From: Providencia rustigianii DSM 4541
GTDB lineage: Bacteria; Pseudomonadota; Gammaproteobacteria; Enterobacterales; Enterobacteriaceae
Reading direction: 5' to 3'
Length of the DNA stretch: 64,000 bases
NCBI RefSeq assembly: GCF_000156395.1
Contig: NZ_GG703817.1
Span: 443,409 to 507,408 of the forward strand
The notes beneath the pieces are model-generated. The model had not been told where the DNA came from, did not search any database, and saw only the letters and a list, made by a program, of their open reading frames with translations. How positions within the stretch are numbered: the first letter of the stretch is position 1; each line of letters opens with the position of its first letter. This document shows, piece after piece, positions 1 through 7,635 of this stretch. Both the position numbers and the translations under genes were made by a program.

Positions 1-379
1 AGCGTAAGTTAGAATCTGACTCATACACCGGCGCAATCGGTGGAATAGCGCTCTCGTCACCGGCGGATAACATCAACCGCTTAACGTTATTATTGGCGGC
101 GAGTTGATCGAGATCCGCCCCTGTAGCAAAAGCGACCATTGAAGCGCGCGCTGCTTCATTCACACGCTGGCGCCAGATTAATTCACGGTAACTATTTTCT
201 TGTAATAACTTGGTCAATGGCTCGGATTCTAGTTCCAAGGTACGGGCGACAGCTTCCCGCTGTTCTTCAGGCATAGCAGCAATTAATGCTGTTTTTCGCG
301 CGGTAAATATCACCTCAAAATCTAATAGTTCGACCACGTCCGGTGCGGGTAATAAACTTAAATCAATACTGGCTGCCAT
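1..379 (-). CDS. J: P2 gpJ-like baseplate assembly protein, 3' part outside window
   Basis: This is the N-terminal part of a P2 gpJ-family baseplate wedge protein; the gene runs off the left edge of the window. Translation from the ATG at 379 begins MAASIDLSLLPAPDVVELLD, and the frame stays open to base 1. It starts four bases after the stop of the W-like gene, and W then J is the P2 order. The product should join gpW at the edge of the tail baseplate. Identity rests on gene order and the N-terminal sequence. Confidence 0.85.
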   Translation of the reverse strand, partial: MAASIDLSLLPAPDVVELLDFEVIFTARKTALIAAMPEEQREAVARTLELESEPLTKLLQENSYRELIWRQRVNEAARASMVAFATGADLDQLAANNNVKRLMLSAGDESAIPPIAPVYESDSNLR

Positions 380-383
380 ACTG

Positions 384-725
384 TTACCTCACAGGAATAG
401 AAATCGAAACTGGCTCACCCGTTGGCATAATCACACCCGATAAACTGACCGCCATTTCACCAATATCTGAACGAATATAATCAATGGTTTGTAACCTGAC
501 CCTTGGCTCCCACTGCATCAGCGCCATATAACAAGCGCTCATGATTTTAAGGCGCAGCGCAGAGTTTTGTGGCTGGTCAATCAAGTCATACAACAGTGAG
601 CCGTATTGCCGGCGCATTACCCGCGAACCGATTGGCGTTCGCAAAATATCCGCGATACTTTGGCGAATATGCTCACTGTCAGTCAGGTTGCTCCCTGTTT
701 TCCCATTCATGCCGCAATATTTCAT
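384..725 (-). CDS. W: P2 gpW-like baseplate protein (gp25 family)
   Basis: A 113-residue protein of the T4 gp25 / P2 gpW baseplate wedge family. Family-typical stretches are SIADILRTPIGSRVMRRQYG near residues 24-43 and a C-terminal half with alternating beta strands. The length suits the family (P2 gpW is about 115 residues). Its start overlaps the end of V by four bases and J follows directly, so V-W-J form one translationally coupled late operon. gp25-like proteins sit in the baseplate and take part in sheath contraction. Confidence 0.92.
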   Translation of the reverse strand: MKYCGMNGKTGSNLTDSEHIRQSIADILRTPIGSRVMRRQYGSLLYDLIDQPQNSALRLKIMSACYMALMQWEPRVRLQTIDYIRSDIGEMAVSLSGVIMPTGEPVSISIPVR

Positions 726-1351
726 TTCGGCCCATCCGTACGACTGCCGCCACGTTCAACACCGCCATGATTATGATCATCAATAACAACCCCATTTGAA
801 GAAAACGTTCCATTTTTATGGGTAATATTTCCAGTCATTTCACCGCCCTTTTCCACTTTCAACGTGGCTGTGGTGAGGTTATTAGTACAAATGACGTTCG
901 GTGTATCAAATTTGATTTCAACGGAGGCTTTGCAAATCACTTTTTTAGTTGTGACCGTAATTTCGTCGCTGGCTTCAATCACCGCTTTTTTAATGCCCAC
1001 CGCCTTTAATGTTCCGTTTTCGGGCTCATATTCGATAACCGCACCATCAGAAAAGGTATGATTCAATGCATTAGCTGAATGTGACGGCGCGGGATTATCG
1101 TTGCTGTATAACGAACCCAAAACAAAACCGGTTGTTAACTCGCCACCAATAGCGCCAATTAACACTTGTTCTCCCACCGTTGGCGCCCAATGGCTGCGTG
1201 ACTCACCGGCACGCTGAACTAACCATCTAATCCAATCCGTGACCAATTCACCCGATTGAACGCGGCAACAATCATTGTCTAAGTCCACTTCAGTGACCAC
1301 ACCTTGACGCAAAAGATTACTGAGTAACCGATATAGCTCTTGCGCATTCAT
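722..1351 (-). CDS. V: P2 gpV-like baseplate spike protein
   Basis: A 209-residue protein matching P2 gpV, the trimeric membrane-piercing spike at the tail tip. The N-terminal half (about 1-95) is the OB-fold region, with GELVTDWIRWLVQRAGESRS and VGEQVLIGAIGGELTTGFVL. The C-terminal half is repetitive beta structure ending in DDHNHGG, the HxH-type ion-binding apex typical of these spikes. It overlaps S at its start and W at its end by four bases each. Confidence 0.93.
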   Translation of the reverse strand: MNAQELYRLLSNLLRQGVVTEVDLDNDCCRVQSGELVTDWIRWLVQRAGESRSHWAPTVGEQVLIGAIGGELTTGFVLGSLYSNDNPAPSHSANALNHTFSDGAVIEYEPENGTLKAVGIKKAVIEASDEITVTTKKVICKASVEIKFDTPNVICTNNLTTATLKVEKGGEMTGNITHKNGTFSSNGVVIDDHNHGGVERGGSRTDGPK

Positions 1352-1986
1352 AGTTGCCCCACTAAATCGAGATAGATTATTTCCAACAAGCCTAGGCGCT
1401 CATGCTCTGAAAGCCCCAACAACTCCCGTTTAGGATAACGCGCCCGCGCCAACTGATTCACGGCACCCTCAAGCCCATATTGATGCTCTCTGGCAATGGC
1501 AGCGGCTTTACCTTGAAAACCCACAACCGCACTGTTTTGGGTGCTACGCGCCTGTAAAAAATGCACAGCACGTAATCGCCGAAACATAGGAACATTACGC
1601 TTAGTGGTTCGTTTTACTGATGAGAAATTAATATCTAAAAAGCGTAAGATATCTTGGCGATAAAACGTTCTTACTGCGCCTCTATCCTCATCAAATCCGG
1701 TGATGGTTTTACCGCGTCGACCTTTGGAACCTTGCCAATTTCGTAGCGTACGAACATCACCACGATGGATAAAACGGATCTGCTGCTGGGCGCGTAATAC
1801 TTTACGTTTACGGGGTTCATACGCTGTGCCGTCCGCATTTTTTTGGCTACGAATACGTTTTTGTTGAGCCGTTCGAATAGCCTTGGCTAATTTTGTTGTA
1901 AGTCGTTTTCGATATGCATTCGACGTCGTAGAAAGTAACCTTTTTAATTCATCATCTAATTGCGTCACCAAGGAATTATCATGCAT
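1348..1986 (-). CDS. S: P2 gpS-like tail completion / virion morphogenesis protein
   Basis: A 212-residue, very basic protein in the P2 gpS slot between R and V. The N-terminal helix LDDELKRLLSTTSNAYRKRL and the RSQKNADGTAYEPRKR segment are typical of the phage virion morphogenesis family. P2 gpS is smaller (about 150 residues), so this is a long member with an extra central part. It overlaps R by eight bases and V by four. The assignment combines family look and synteny. Confidence 0.85.
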   Translation of the reverse strand: MHDNSLVTQLDDELKRLLSTTSNAYRKRLTTKLAKAIRTAQQKRIRSQKNADGTAYEPRKRKVLRAQQQIRFIHRGDVRTLRNWQGSKGRRGKTITGFDEDRGAVRTFYRQDILRFLDINFSSVKRTTKRNVPMFRRLRAVHFLQARSTQNSAVVGFQGKAAAIAREHQYGLEGAVNQLARARYPKRELLGLSEHERLGLLEIIYLDLVGQL

Positions 1987-2440
1987 ACGTCAATATTCCT
2001 TCTTCGATTAACTTATCCCAGTCAGGCAGTGGCCTATCTGGAAAGTTAGGCTCTAAAGGACGGCCAAAAATAATTTTCTCATCTTCAATCTTGATCACCA
2101 CTCGCTCAGTGGCTTTAATCGTAAAAAGCACGTCAATTTTTTCGCTATCGAGAATATCCGCATCAAAGCGAATACCAGATTTACGTTTATCAGGGTTAAA
2201 CAATAAATCGGGTTGATGTTTCTTCGCCCAGGTTAAAATCGCCAATATCAAGTGATCCAACTCACCCGAGAAATCCATTGCAAAGACATTAATCTCATAT
2301 TCGGTCAGATAAGAAACGGATGCCGTGCCGGTTGATTGAATATTGCCGCTAGTGACATAAACCTCTAACAATTCTGGATTTTGTTTAAAATAAGGGGCAA
2401 ATTTCACTAATATTTCACGCAATAAATTAGGCTTCAGCAT
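1979..2440 (-). CDS. R: P2 gpR-like tail completion protein
   Basis: About 153 residues from the ATG at 2440 (MLKPNLLREILVKFAPYF). A longer reading starting at 2476 is possible but would overlap the small gene before it. P2 gpR is needed to finish the tail so that it joins the head. The match shows in LKPNLLRE near the start, FDADILDSEKIDVLFTI in the middle, and a proline-rich end. It overlaps the S start by eight bases. Confidence 0.85.
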   Translation of the reverse strand: MLKPNLLREILVKFAPYFKQNPELLEVYVTSGNIQSTGTASVSYLTEYEINVFAMDFSGELDHLILAILTWAKKHQPDLLFNPDKRKSGIRFDADILDSEKIDVLFTIKATERVVIKIEDEKIIFGRPLEPNFPDRPLPDWDKLIEEGILTYA

Positions 2441-2442
2441 GA

Positions 2443-2610
2443 TTAACCTCGGTAATAATAAAGTGATTTTTGGCAACGCATTTCAAGGCGTTCTTGTGAT
2501 GATGCCACCCCACATTTAGGCTCTTGCAGTAGCACCACTCCACCGAGCAAAATTACAGTTAAGAGCGATACAAAAACAATAAATATCAATATATTAATTA
2601 ACGTTTTCAT
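2443..2610 (-). CDS. small single-span membrane protein in the lysis cassette
   Basis: A 55-residue protein starting at the ATG at 2610 (MKTLINILIFIVFVSLL). One strong hydrophobic helix covers about residues 4-27. It is followed by a short polar tail with two cysteines (PKCGVASS, MRCQKS). The start overlaps the end of the Rz-like gene by four bases and the gene ends just before R, so it belongs to the lysis operon. I do not recognise a family. A lysis-timing accessory is possible from position alone. Confidence 0.6.
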   Translation of the reverse strand: MKTLINILIFIVFVSLLTVILLGGVVLLQEPKCGVASSQERLEMRCQKSLYYYRG

Positions 2611-3131
2611 TTCGCCACCTTGCACTGATTTACTATGTCGACGATATAATTTTGTAGATAGGTTATTTTTGCTCTGTCCTGCTGAATTCCGGTTCGGATA
2701 TCGTGAACAATAAGTCCACCTTTTCGAGTGAGTCCGACGCTGGCAACATCGCCCACGCTGCTGGTGCTGGTAGCACTACTGATGGCGAGCTTACAGGTTG
2801 CAAGGTCGGCGCTGGCAAACCGCACCCGACGACGCTCAGTGAGTAAATCATCACGCAAACTCTGAGATACATTTTGTTCATCTGATAATCTCTGGTTATA
2901 GGTCACATCGAGCTGATGTAACTTGCCTTGCGCCTCTTGTAGCTGGGCGAGTTTCTCTGATGCATCCATAAAGGCTTGGGCGCTAATGGCATTCAATGCC
3001 ATTTGATGCCCCAATACAGTTGCATCTAATTTGGATTGATAAATCAACCGAGTGGCACCAAATACCATGCTGCCACTGACTAACCCAACGGCAATGTAAG
3101 CCAGTAATGCATGGCGATTGCTGCTCATCAT
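2607..3131 (-). CDS. Rz-like inner-membrane spanin (LysB position)
   Basis: About 175 residues with an N-terminal membrane anchor (LLAYIAVGLVSGSMVFGAT) and a long charged, probably coiled-coil periplasmic region (ASEKLAQLQEAQGKLHQLD ... LRDDLLTERRRVRFA). This is the form of i-spanin subunits, which fuse inner and outer membranes at the last step of lysis. ATG codons at 3131 and 3128 both overlap the endolysin stop. The 3128 codon has the better spacing to a G-rich ribosome site. A second gene is nested inside it in another frame. Confidence 0.85.
   Translation of the reverse strand: MMSSNRHALLAYIAVGLVSGSMVFGATRLIYQSKLDATVLGHQMALNAISAQAFMDASEKLAQLQEAQGKLHQLDVTYNQRLSDEQNVSQSLRDDLLTERRRVRFASADLATCKLAISSATSTSSVGDVASVGLTRKGGLIVHDIRTGIQQDRAKITYLQNYIVDIVNQCKVAK
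2663..2881 (-). CDS. Rz1-like outer-membrane spanin lipoprotein nested in the Rz-like gene
   Basis: A reading frame lying wholly inside the Rz-like gene, as in lambda Rz/Rz1 and P2 lysB/lysC. It codes for a signal sequence with lipobox SVVGC followed by a proline-rich stretch (GLPAPTLQPVSSPSVVLPAP), which is the hallmark of o-spanins. Up to 72 residues; starts at 2881, 2872 and 2851 are all possible, and 2851 puts the lipobox cysteine at residue 10. The mature lipoprotein would bind the periplasmic tail of the Rz-like partner. Confidence 0.82.
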   Translation of the reverse strand: MNKMYLRVCVMIYSLSVVGCGLPAPTLQPVSSPSVVLPAPAAWAMLPASDSLEKVDLLFTISEPEFSRTEQK

Positions 3132-3664
3132 AGCCCCCAATCACCGCACAATAATTCGGCCTCTTGGTCACGGCGGATCACTTGGCCATAACAGCCGTTC
3201 GGCTGGCCTTTGGTTTGTCGACAATCTTTACCGCCATCCCGCGTCCATTTTGGCAGTTCTGCGCAGGCGCCTTTGATATCACCCGCATTTAACTTGCGAT
3301 AAAACGTAGATGAAAAACATTTAGAGGGGCCAATGTTATAAGGGCAAAATGACGCAATACCAGCGATTTGTGGCTCAGTCAGCGGGACATGGACATGGCG
3401 TTTAACCCATCCAATCGCTTTATCCGCTTCAATTCGATTTAATTCGTCGCATTCCGCTAGTGTGAGTTTGGTACCCAGTTTAATTTTCTGGCCATCAATA
3501 CGCGTTACCCCGCGACAAATGGTGACCACCCCGCCTGCATCACGATAAGCCTTGAGTAAATTACCCTCCTTTTCATCCAAAAAACTGGAAAGGATCACGC
3601 CACCACTGGCACCTGAAATAATAAGGGCAATAACTGCCTGACTTAATCGTGACTTCGTATTCAT
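3128..3664 (-). CDS. SAR endolysin, glycoside hydrolase family 24 lysozyme
   Basis: A 178-residue muramidase. An N-terminal hydrophobic, glycine/alanine-rich segment (residues 9-28, AVIALIISGASGGVILSS) fits a signal-anchor-release domain, which exports the enzyme through Sec and holds it inactive in the membrane until the holin acts. The catalytic triad of the T4-lysozyme-like family reads E33, D42 and T48 in EGNLLKAYRDAGGVVTIC. It follows the holin gene directly and overlaps the spanin gene start. Confidence 0.92.
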   Translation of the reverse strand: MNTKSRLSQAVIALIISGASGGVILSSFLDEKEGNLLKAYRDAGGVVTICRGVTRIDGQKIKLGTKLTLAECDELNRIEADKAIGWVKRHVHVPLTEPQIAGIASFCPYNIGPSKCFSSTFYRKLNAGDIKGACAELPKWTRDGGKDCRQTKGQPNGCYGQVIRRDQEAELLCGDWGL

Positions 3665-3665
3665 G

Positions 3666-3953
3666 TCATAAATCCTTTGGTGATTGCTCTGTGACTCTCA
3701 CGATGTTTTGAATATCACGCTCAGTAATAGGATGGCGGGAGAAATAACGCTCCAATATCTGTGTGCGTTTTATTTGTTCACGCCGGTTTAGCCGGTAGGT
3801 CAGTACCCCTAATGAAATACTGGCAATCAACCCAGCCAAGAAACCCCATTCATACAAAGAAAAATCACCAAAAAAACCTAAAATGCCTGATCCGCTAAAG
3901 AAGCTACCAAATCCTGAAAGCGTGTAAGATAGGCGGCTGTACCAATCACTCAT
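3666..3953 (-). CDS. phage holin
   Basis: A 95-residue membrane protein. A glycine/serine/phenylalanine-rich amphipathic N-terminus (FGSFFSGSGILGFFGDF) precedes a membrane helix (WGFLAGLIASISLGVLTY, about 36-54) and a basic C-terminus. It sits two bases before the endolysin. Size, layout and place identify it as a holin, probably of the small class paired with SAR endolysins (pinholin type). That subtype is an inference. It takes the slot of P2 gene Y. Confidence 0.8.
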   Translation of the reverse strand: MSDWYSRLSYTLSGFGSFFSGSGILGFFGDFSLYEWGFLAGLIASISLGVLTYRLNRREQIKRTQILERYFSRHPITERDIQNIVRVTEQSPKDL

Positions 3954-3971
3954 GCTGTTAATCCTGTTTTC

Positions 3972-4175
3972 TTAATCCCAAAGTTGGATTATTTCTTGCT
4001 GTGCTGCTGGTGCGATGTCAGGTAACTCTACCCATTGCCCTGCGGCTAGCTGTATGCCGCCCTCAACAAGATTCGGATTTGCCTGTAACACGTCTTCAAC
4101 AATGCCTTGCGTACGCCCATAATGCCGCCAACACAATAGATCAACTGTGTCACCTTGCAGCGCCTGCACTTTCAT
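3972..4175 (-). CDS. X: P2 gpX-like tail protein (LysM-like fold)
   Basis: A 67-residue protein. The ATG at 4175 overlaps the L stop as TGATG and is preferred to a TTG one codon upstream. The sequence has the gpX pattern: MKVQALQGDTVDLLCWRHYG, then a conserved VLQANPNL and GIQLAAGQWVELP, which resembles a LysM domain. P2 gpX is 67 residues, an exact fit in size. It is an essential tail component whose role is poorly defined. Confidence 0.93.
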   Translation of the reverse strand: MKVQALQGDTVDLLCWRHYGRTQGIVEDVLQANPNLVEGGIQLAAGQWVELPDIAPAAQQEIIQLWD

Positions 4176-4663
4176 CAAACTAGCTCCGCAAACATGCGCA
4201 ATTTACCGAGAATATCCCGCACTGCATTTTGTCCATCGCGGCGTAGATCATCGATTTGGGTACTCAGTGCTTGAGCATGCTTTTCACCATCCCGCGTCGT
4301 GTCAATATCGCGATAATTTTCAATCAATAAAGCTTTCGTGAAGCTATACACCGCATGGTGATAGCGAAAAACTAATGCAGTGGTATCGTTAATCGACGAT
4401 GACGGCACGGTAGATAATTGATTGAATCCGTTATCTTTCTGTTTTTTACACCACTCATCCAATAGTTGATTCACATACAGAACCGCTTCTGTCGTCATGT
4501 GCTTTAAGCGACTTGTAGACACATTGCCGGTTAGGCGCATCGATTGCCTCAATTGAGCAAGTCCAATCACAGGCCAAAAGTCGCCCGAGGTGATTTTCTC
4601 ATCACCATCATTAATGCTCTCGTATTGCACGGAATGGATCTGTTTTGCGGCCACTAAGCTCAT
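4175..4663 (-). CDS. L: P2 gpL-like head completion protein
   Basis: A 162-residue homologue of P2 gpL, which caps the filled head before tail joining. It carries the acidic stretch ESINDGDEKITSGDFWPVI near residues 15-33 and LPRNLTGNVST-like sequence near residue 45 (MRLTGNVSTSRLK). The length fits (P2 gpL is about 169). It lies between M and X with an overlapping stop/start to X. Confidence 0.9.
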   Translation of the reverse strand: MSLVAAKQIHSVQYESINDGDEKITSGDFWPVIGLAQLRQSMRLTGNVSTSRLKHMTTEAVLYVNQLLDEWCKKQKDNGFNQLSTVPSSSINDTTALVFRYHHAVYSFTKALLIENYRDIDTTRDGEKHAQALSTQIDDLRRDGQNAVRDILGKLRMFAELV

Positions 4664-4772
4664 GATTTACCCTCTGAGAAAACGGAGGTGGACAGCGATA
4701 ACAGAGAGGATTAGCCCTTTATCATTGCTGTGCCTCCGTGGCTTGCGGGTGCAACTCGGTTATTGCTACTGA

Positions 4773-5549
4773 TTATTTTTTCTCAGTAACCGTTGATTTC
4801 TTTTGTGTTTTTTTATCTTTTGACGGCTCAACACCGTCTCCTTCCACAGGAATGGCGGGCTCCTCTACAGCTTCTTCTTTCTTATTGACCGCCCGTAATA
4901 ACTGTTCAATCTCTTTTTTCACGCCAATGTCTTTATCAGTCAAAATGGCTTTTTGTAGGTACTCAAGCGCTAAAGTTTGTTGTTTTTCATCACCTTTCAG
5001 TGTTAAACCAATCACCTTGTACAGCTTGGCGCGTGCGCCATCAGGCATATCTGACTGTTCGGTAATGTGTTCCAGGGCAAGTAATTCTTCAAGTGACGCT
5101 GTCACTTCATCATCTTTACCACTGGCTTTGACGGCCAATGACCAATCACAAATTTCATCAACTAAAACAGTGGCTAAGGTTCGGTTATAGTTATCAGGCA
5201 ATGGCAGATTAAATTGAATGGCATATTCAGCCATTTTTAAGGCTTCGGAATACAAACCGGCATCGATATGCCAAACCAAAGTACGGGTAAAAACTTCATC
5301 AGCGACACCGCTTTGGCTTTCCAACACACCCTCAATCCAGCCGCGATAATTAGGTAAAACCTTGCGCTTATAAGCTGCTTTGCGGTCATTGCCTTGAATG
5401 TTGCTTAACTGCGATTGGTCAGCGCGTAAACGATGCAAAATATTTTCATATGCCGTCATATCCGCTCGTGACATTTCGCCATTAGACTCGCCACGACGTG
5501 AGGCCATCACCCTTTGCCAGTGCTGCTGTGCTGGTGTTAAATGTTCCAT
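4773..5549 (-). CDS. M: P2 gpM-like small terminase (endonuclease) subunit
   Basis: A 258-residue homologue of P2 gpM, which with gpP forms the terminase that cuts cos and packages DNA. The N-terminus MEHLTPAQQHWQRVMASR is typical of the family. The C-terminus is a long charged lysine/glutamate tail (EEAVEEPAIPVEGDGVEPSK), a little longer than in P2 (247 residues). The gene lies between N and L with a 109-base gap before L. Confidence 0.9.
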   Translation of the reverse strand: MEHLTPAQQHWQRVMASRRGESNGEMSRADMTAYENILHRLRADQSQLSNIQGNDRKAAYKRKVLPNYRGWIEGVLESQSGVADEVFTRTLVWHIDAGLYSEALKMAEYAIQFNLPLPDNYNRTLATVLVDEICDWSLAVKASGKDDEVTASLEELLALEHITEQSDMPDGARAKLYKVIGLTLKGDEKQQTLALEYLQKAILTDKDIGVKKEIEQLLRAVNKKEEAVEEPAIPVEGDGVEPSKDKKTQKKSTVTEKK

Positions 5550-5569
5550 AACGTTTCCCCAATATTGGC

Positions 5570-6619
5570 TTAGATTTCTTTGCTTTCTGCATAATTGATA
5601 CCTTCAATCAGGCAGGACAAACCATAATCTTCAATCACATAGCCCTCATTACCCGACGAATAAGTCGCTATACGGTTATATTCCGGCTCATCTTTAATCA
5701 CGCGGCGATATTTGCCTTTCTGCCAATACACCGACAGGTTTTTAAAAGTGGTGATTAACGTTGCACCATCAGGGAAAAATGGCACTTGTAAGGTTGGCAA
5801 ATTACCCATTGAACTCAGCTTCAACAGTTCATTACCGGCAAGCATTTCCATATTTGGATTTTGCTCACTGTGCTGGTTCATAATCTTGAAATTTTTATCC
5901 GTATAAAGCTGATAACCGGTGATCGCCACTAAACCTTGCGCGCGGCGATGCCACGGATCTAACAATGAATTCACCGCATCGAATACCATGGCATCTACGT
6001 TGGCATACATCCCTTTGGCAATGATCTTTCCGCTTTCATCACGGCTGGTTAAGGTGACGTCTTTCATCACCCGCTGTGGCGCGGCATTACGGATTTTTTG
6101 CAGCCAACCAATATTGACGTCTTGCAGTAATGGGTTTTCGATTTTGTTGGACTTTTTCACCCGCTTCACACCGTTAAAACCAATCATTAAGCGGTCATTG
6201 GCTTCTTGTTGTGCAATCAGCTGGCTGATCATCGGCTGAAATTCAGGATGCCCCGCCCATGCATCTAGCCATGAGTACGGTACGAACGTATCCCAGTTGG
6301 TTTGGTCACAACGGTATTCATCACTGTTTTCATCATTCACCTGTTCGGGGTTACGACGGTCTGTGGTTGACGTGTTAGTGCTAGCAATCGGACCATTCAC
6401 GGAGCCAAAAACTTTTTGTCCCTCCTGGTCGGTCACACCAAATGAGTTAATTTGTTTTAGAAATGGGCTGTTTTCCATTTTGGCTTTTTCTAAGCGCTGT
6501 TGAACCGTTGGATCAACACTAAAATTTAATGACGAGCCCTCACGGCGTATCCCGTTTAATCGGGCTTGCTGGTCAAGCCATGAGAGATAATTCGCGAGCG
6601 ATTCATTACTGATACCCAT
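5570..6619 (-). CDS. N: P2 gpN-like major capsid protein
   Basis: A 349-residue major capsid precursor of the P2 gpN family (P2 gpN is 357). Recognisable stretches include LDAWAGHPEFQPMISQLIAQ, GWLQKIRNAAPQRVM and MLAGNELLKLSSMGNLPTLQ. In P2 the N-terminal 31 residues are removed by the gpO protease during maturation, and the gene stands beside O here as well. It is preceded by a clear gap holding a ribosome site. Confidence 0.95.
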   Translation of the reverse strand: MGISNESLANYLSWLDQQARLNGIRREGSSLNFSVDPTVQQRLEKAKMENSPFLKQINSFGVTDQEGQKVFGSVNGPIASTNTSTTDRRNPEQVNDENSDEYRCDQTNWDTFVPYSWLDAWAGHPEFQPMISQLIAQQEANDRLMIGFNGVKRVKKSNKIENPLLQDVNIGWLQKIRNAAPQRVMKDVTLTSRDESGKIIAKGMYANVDAMVFDAVNSLLDPWHRRAQGLVAITGYQLYTDKNFKIMNQHSEQNPNMEMLAGNELLKLSSMGNLPTLQVPFFPDGATLITTFKNLSVYWQKGKYRRVIKDEPEYNRIATYSSGNEGYVIEDYGLSCLIEGINYAESKEI

Positions 6620-6665
6620 AGTAAAAACCTTTTATTTATTTGAAGTTAAGAAAGTGAAGCGAGAA

Positions 6666-7487
6666 TTAAAACTCTGCCAACTTGTTAGAGCCACCGGTCA
6701 CCAGTGGACGACTTTCTCCCGACCCCTCTGTCAGCTCTAACTTTTGCTTTAATGCGTTAAAGTCGCTGGTTAGCTGCGAGAGCTCCCGCTTTTGCGTTTC
6801 ATGTTCAGTTAGCAGCGTTCCGCATTGTTGTGCAGTCAATTCAATGGCTTTTTGCAGGTTGGCGGCTTCTTCTGAGTGGTGATTACGCTCAAGCCCTAGC
6901 CACTGTTTCACCGTGGATAAGAATTTTTTACCGGCTTCTTTCTCTTCTTGATGCTCCTCGCGTTGCTCGCTCAATAGGTAACACTCCGTTTCTAATGATG
7001 CTGTAAATCGATTGCCAATCTCAGGTAAGCCACGAGAGGCGGTGCTAAGCTCAATCGGTCGTGAACCTACGGCAGCGGGATAATCGGTTAACGCCACGCC
7101 CGTTAAATAAGCGCGCTTGGTTTGCGGAAATGAGGGGTAATATTCAATGCTGGAAAAAATCTTTTGACCTGTTTTATTCAGGTTAACAATGAAATCATCT
7201 TTGAAGTCGTCAATATCAATCGTCACTTCAAGCCCAAGCTTACCCTTTAACTCACCCTCAGTAAGCTCGACGGTATCCACTGCCGCAATCATGCTGTAGC
7301 TACGAAATTGGCTGTCTGGAAACAAGCTTTTAATGTGGTCTAGATTCACACGACCACAATAAAAATTAGGATCATAGTCCTTAGCCATTTGCTCAATATG
7401 TTCGCGCTCAACGGGAAAACCGTTAAGTGTCATTCCCTCGGCACAAGCAATCAGCTTTATCTGACGTGTTTTTTTACCCTGTGGCAT
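6666..7487 (-). CDS. O: P2 gpO-like capsid scaffold and maturation protease
   Basis: A 273-residue protein matching P2 gpO (284 residues). The N-terminal half is the serine protease (CGRVNLDHIKSLFPDSQFRS, with the conserved His in NLDHIK; serine motif around IFSSIEYYP). The C-terminal part is a predicted helical scaffold (QKAIELTAQQCGTLLTEHE ... ALKQKLELTE). It guides assembly of gpN and then cleaves N and itself. It is the first gene of the leftward late operon, divergent from P. Confidence 0.93.
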   Translation of the reverse strand: MPQGKKTRQIKLIACAEGMTLNGFPVEREHIEQMAKDYDPNFYCGRVNLDHIKSLFPDSQFRSYSMIAAVDTVELTEGELKGKLGLEVTIDIDDFKDDFIVNLNKTGQKIFSSIEYYPSFPQTKRAYLTGVALTDYPAAVGSRPIELSTASRGLPEIGNRFTASLETECYLLSEQREEHQEEKEAGKKFLSTVKQWLGLERNHHSEEAANLQKAIELTAQQCGTLLTEHETQKRELSQLTSDFNALKQKLELTEGSGESRPLVTGGSNKLAEF

Positions 7488-7568
7488 AAATCAATCTCCA
7501 TTCCTGACATGACTGTCATTTCGATAACGCTACTATCGCAATCATTCTCTTTTTGCTCAAAGGGTTAC

Positions 7569-7592
7569 GGTTCTCAGACGGCTATGAGAACC
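7569..7592. promoter_or_regulatory. perfect inverted repeat in the O/P divergent late promoter region
   Basis: GGTTCTCA and TGAGAACC, eight bases each with an eight-base spacer, lie in the 148-base gap between the divergent O and P genes. In P2 this gap holds the two late promoters activated by Ogr. I do not see a clear P2-type TGT-N12-ACA Ogr site. The repeat may be the activator site of this phage or simply a hairpin. Confidence 0.45.
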
Positions 7593-7635
7593 CTTATTCA
7601 TAGAGGGTTACGCGCGGGCGTGACAAAGTGACAGC

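Noticed and set aside
7493-7635. P2-type Ogr (TGT-N12-ACA) site between O and P
   Set aside because: No good match was found; only an unrelated inverted repeat at 7569-7592 is clear.
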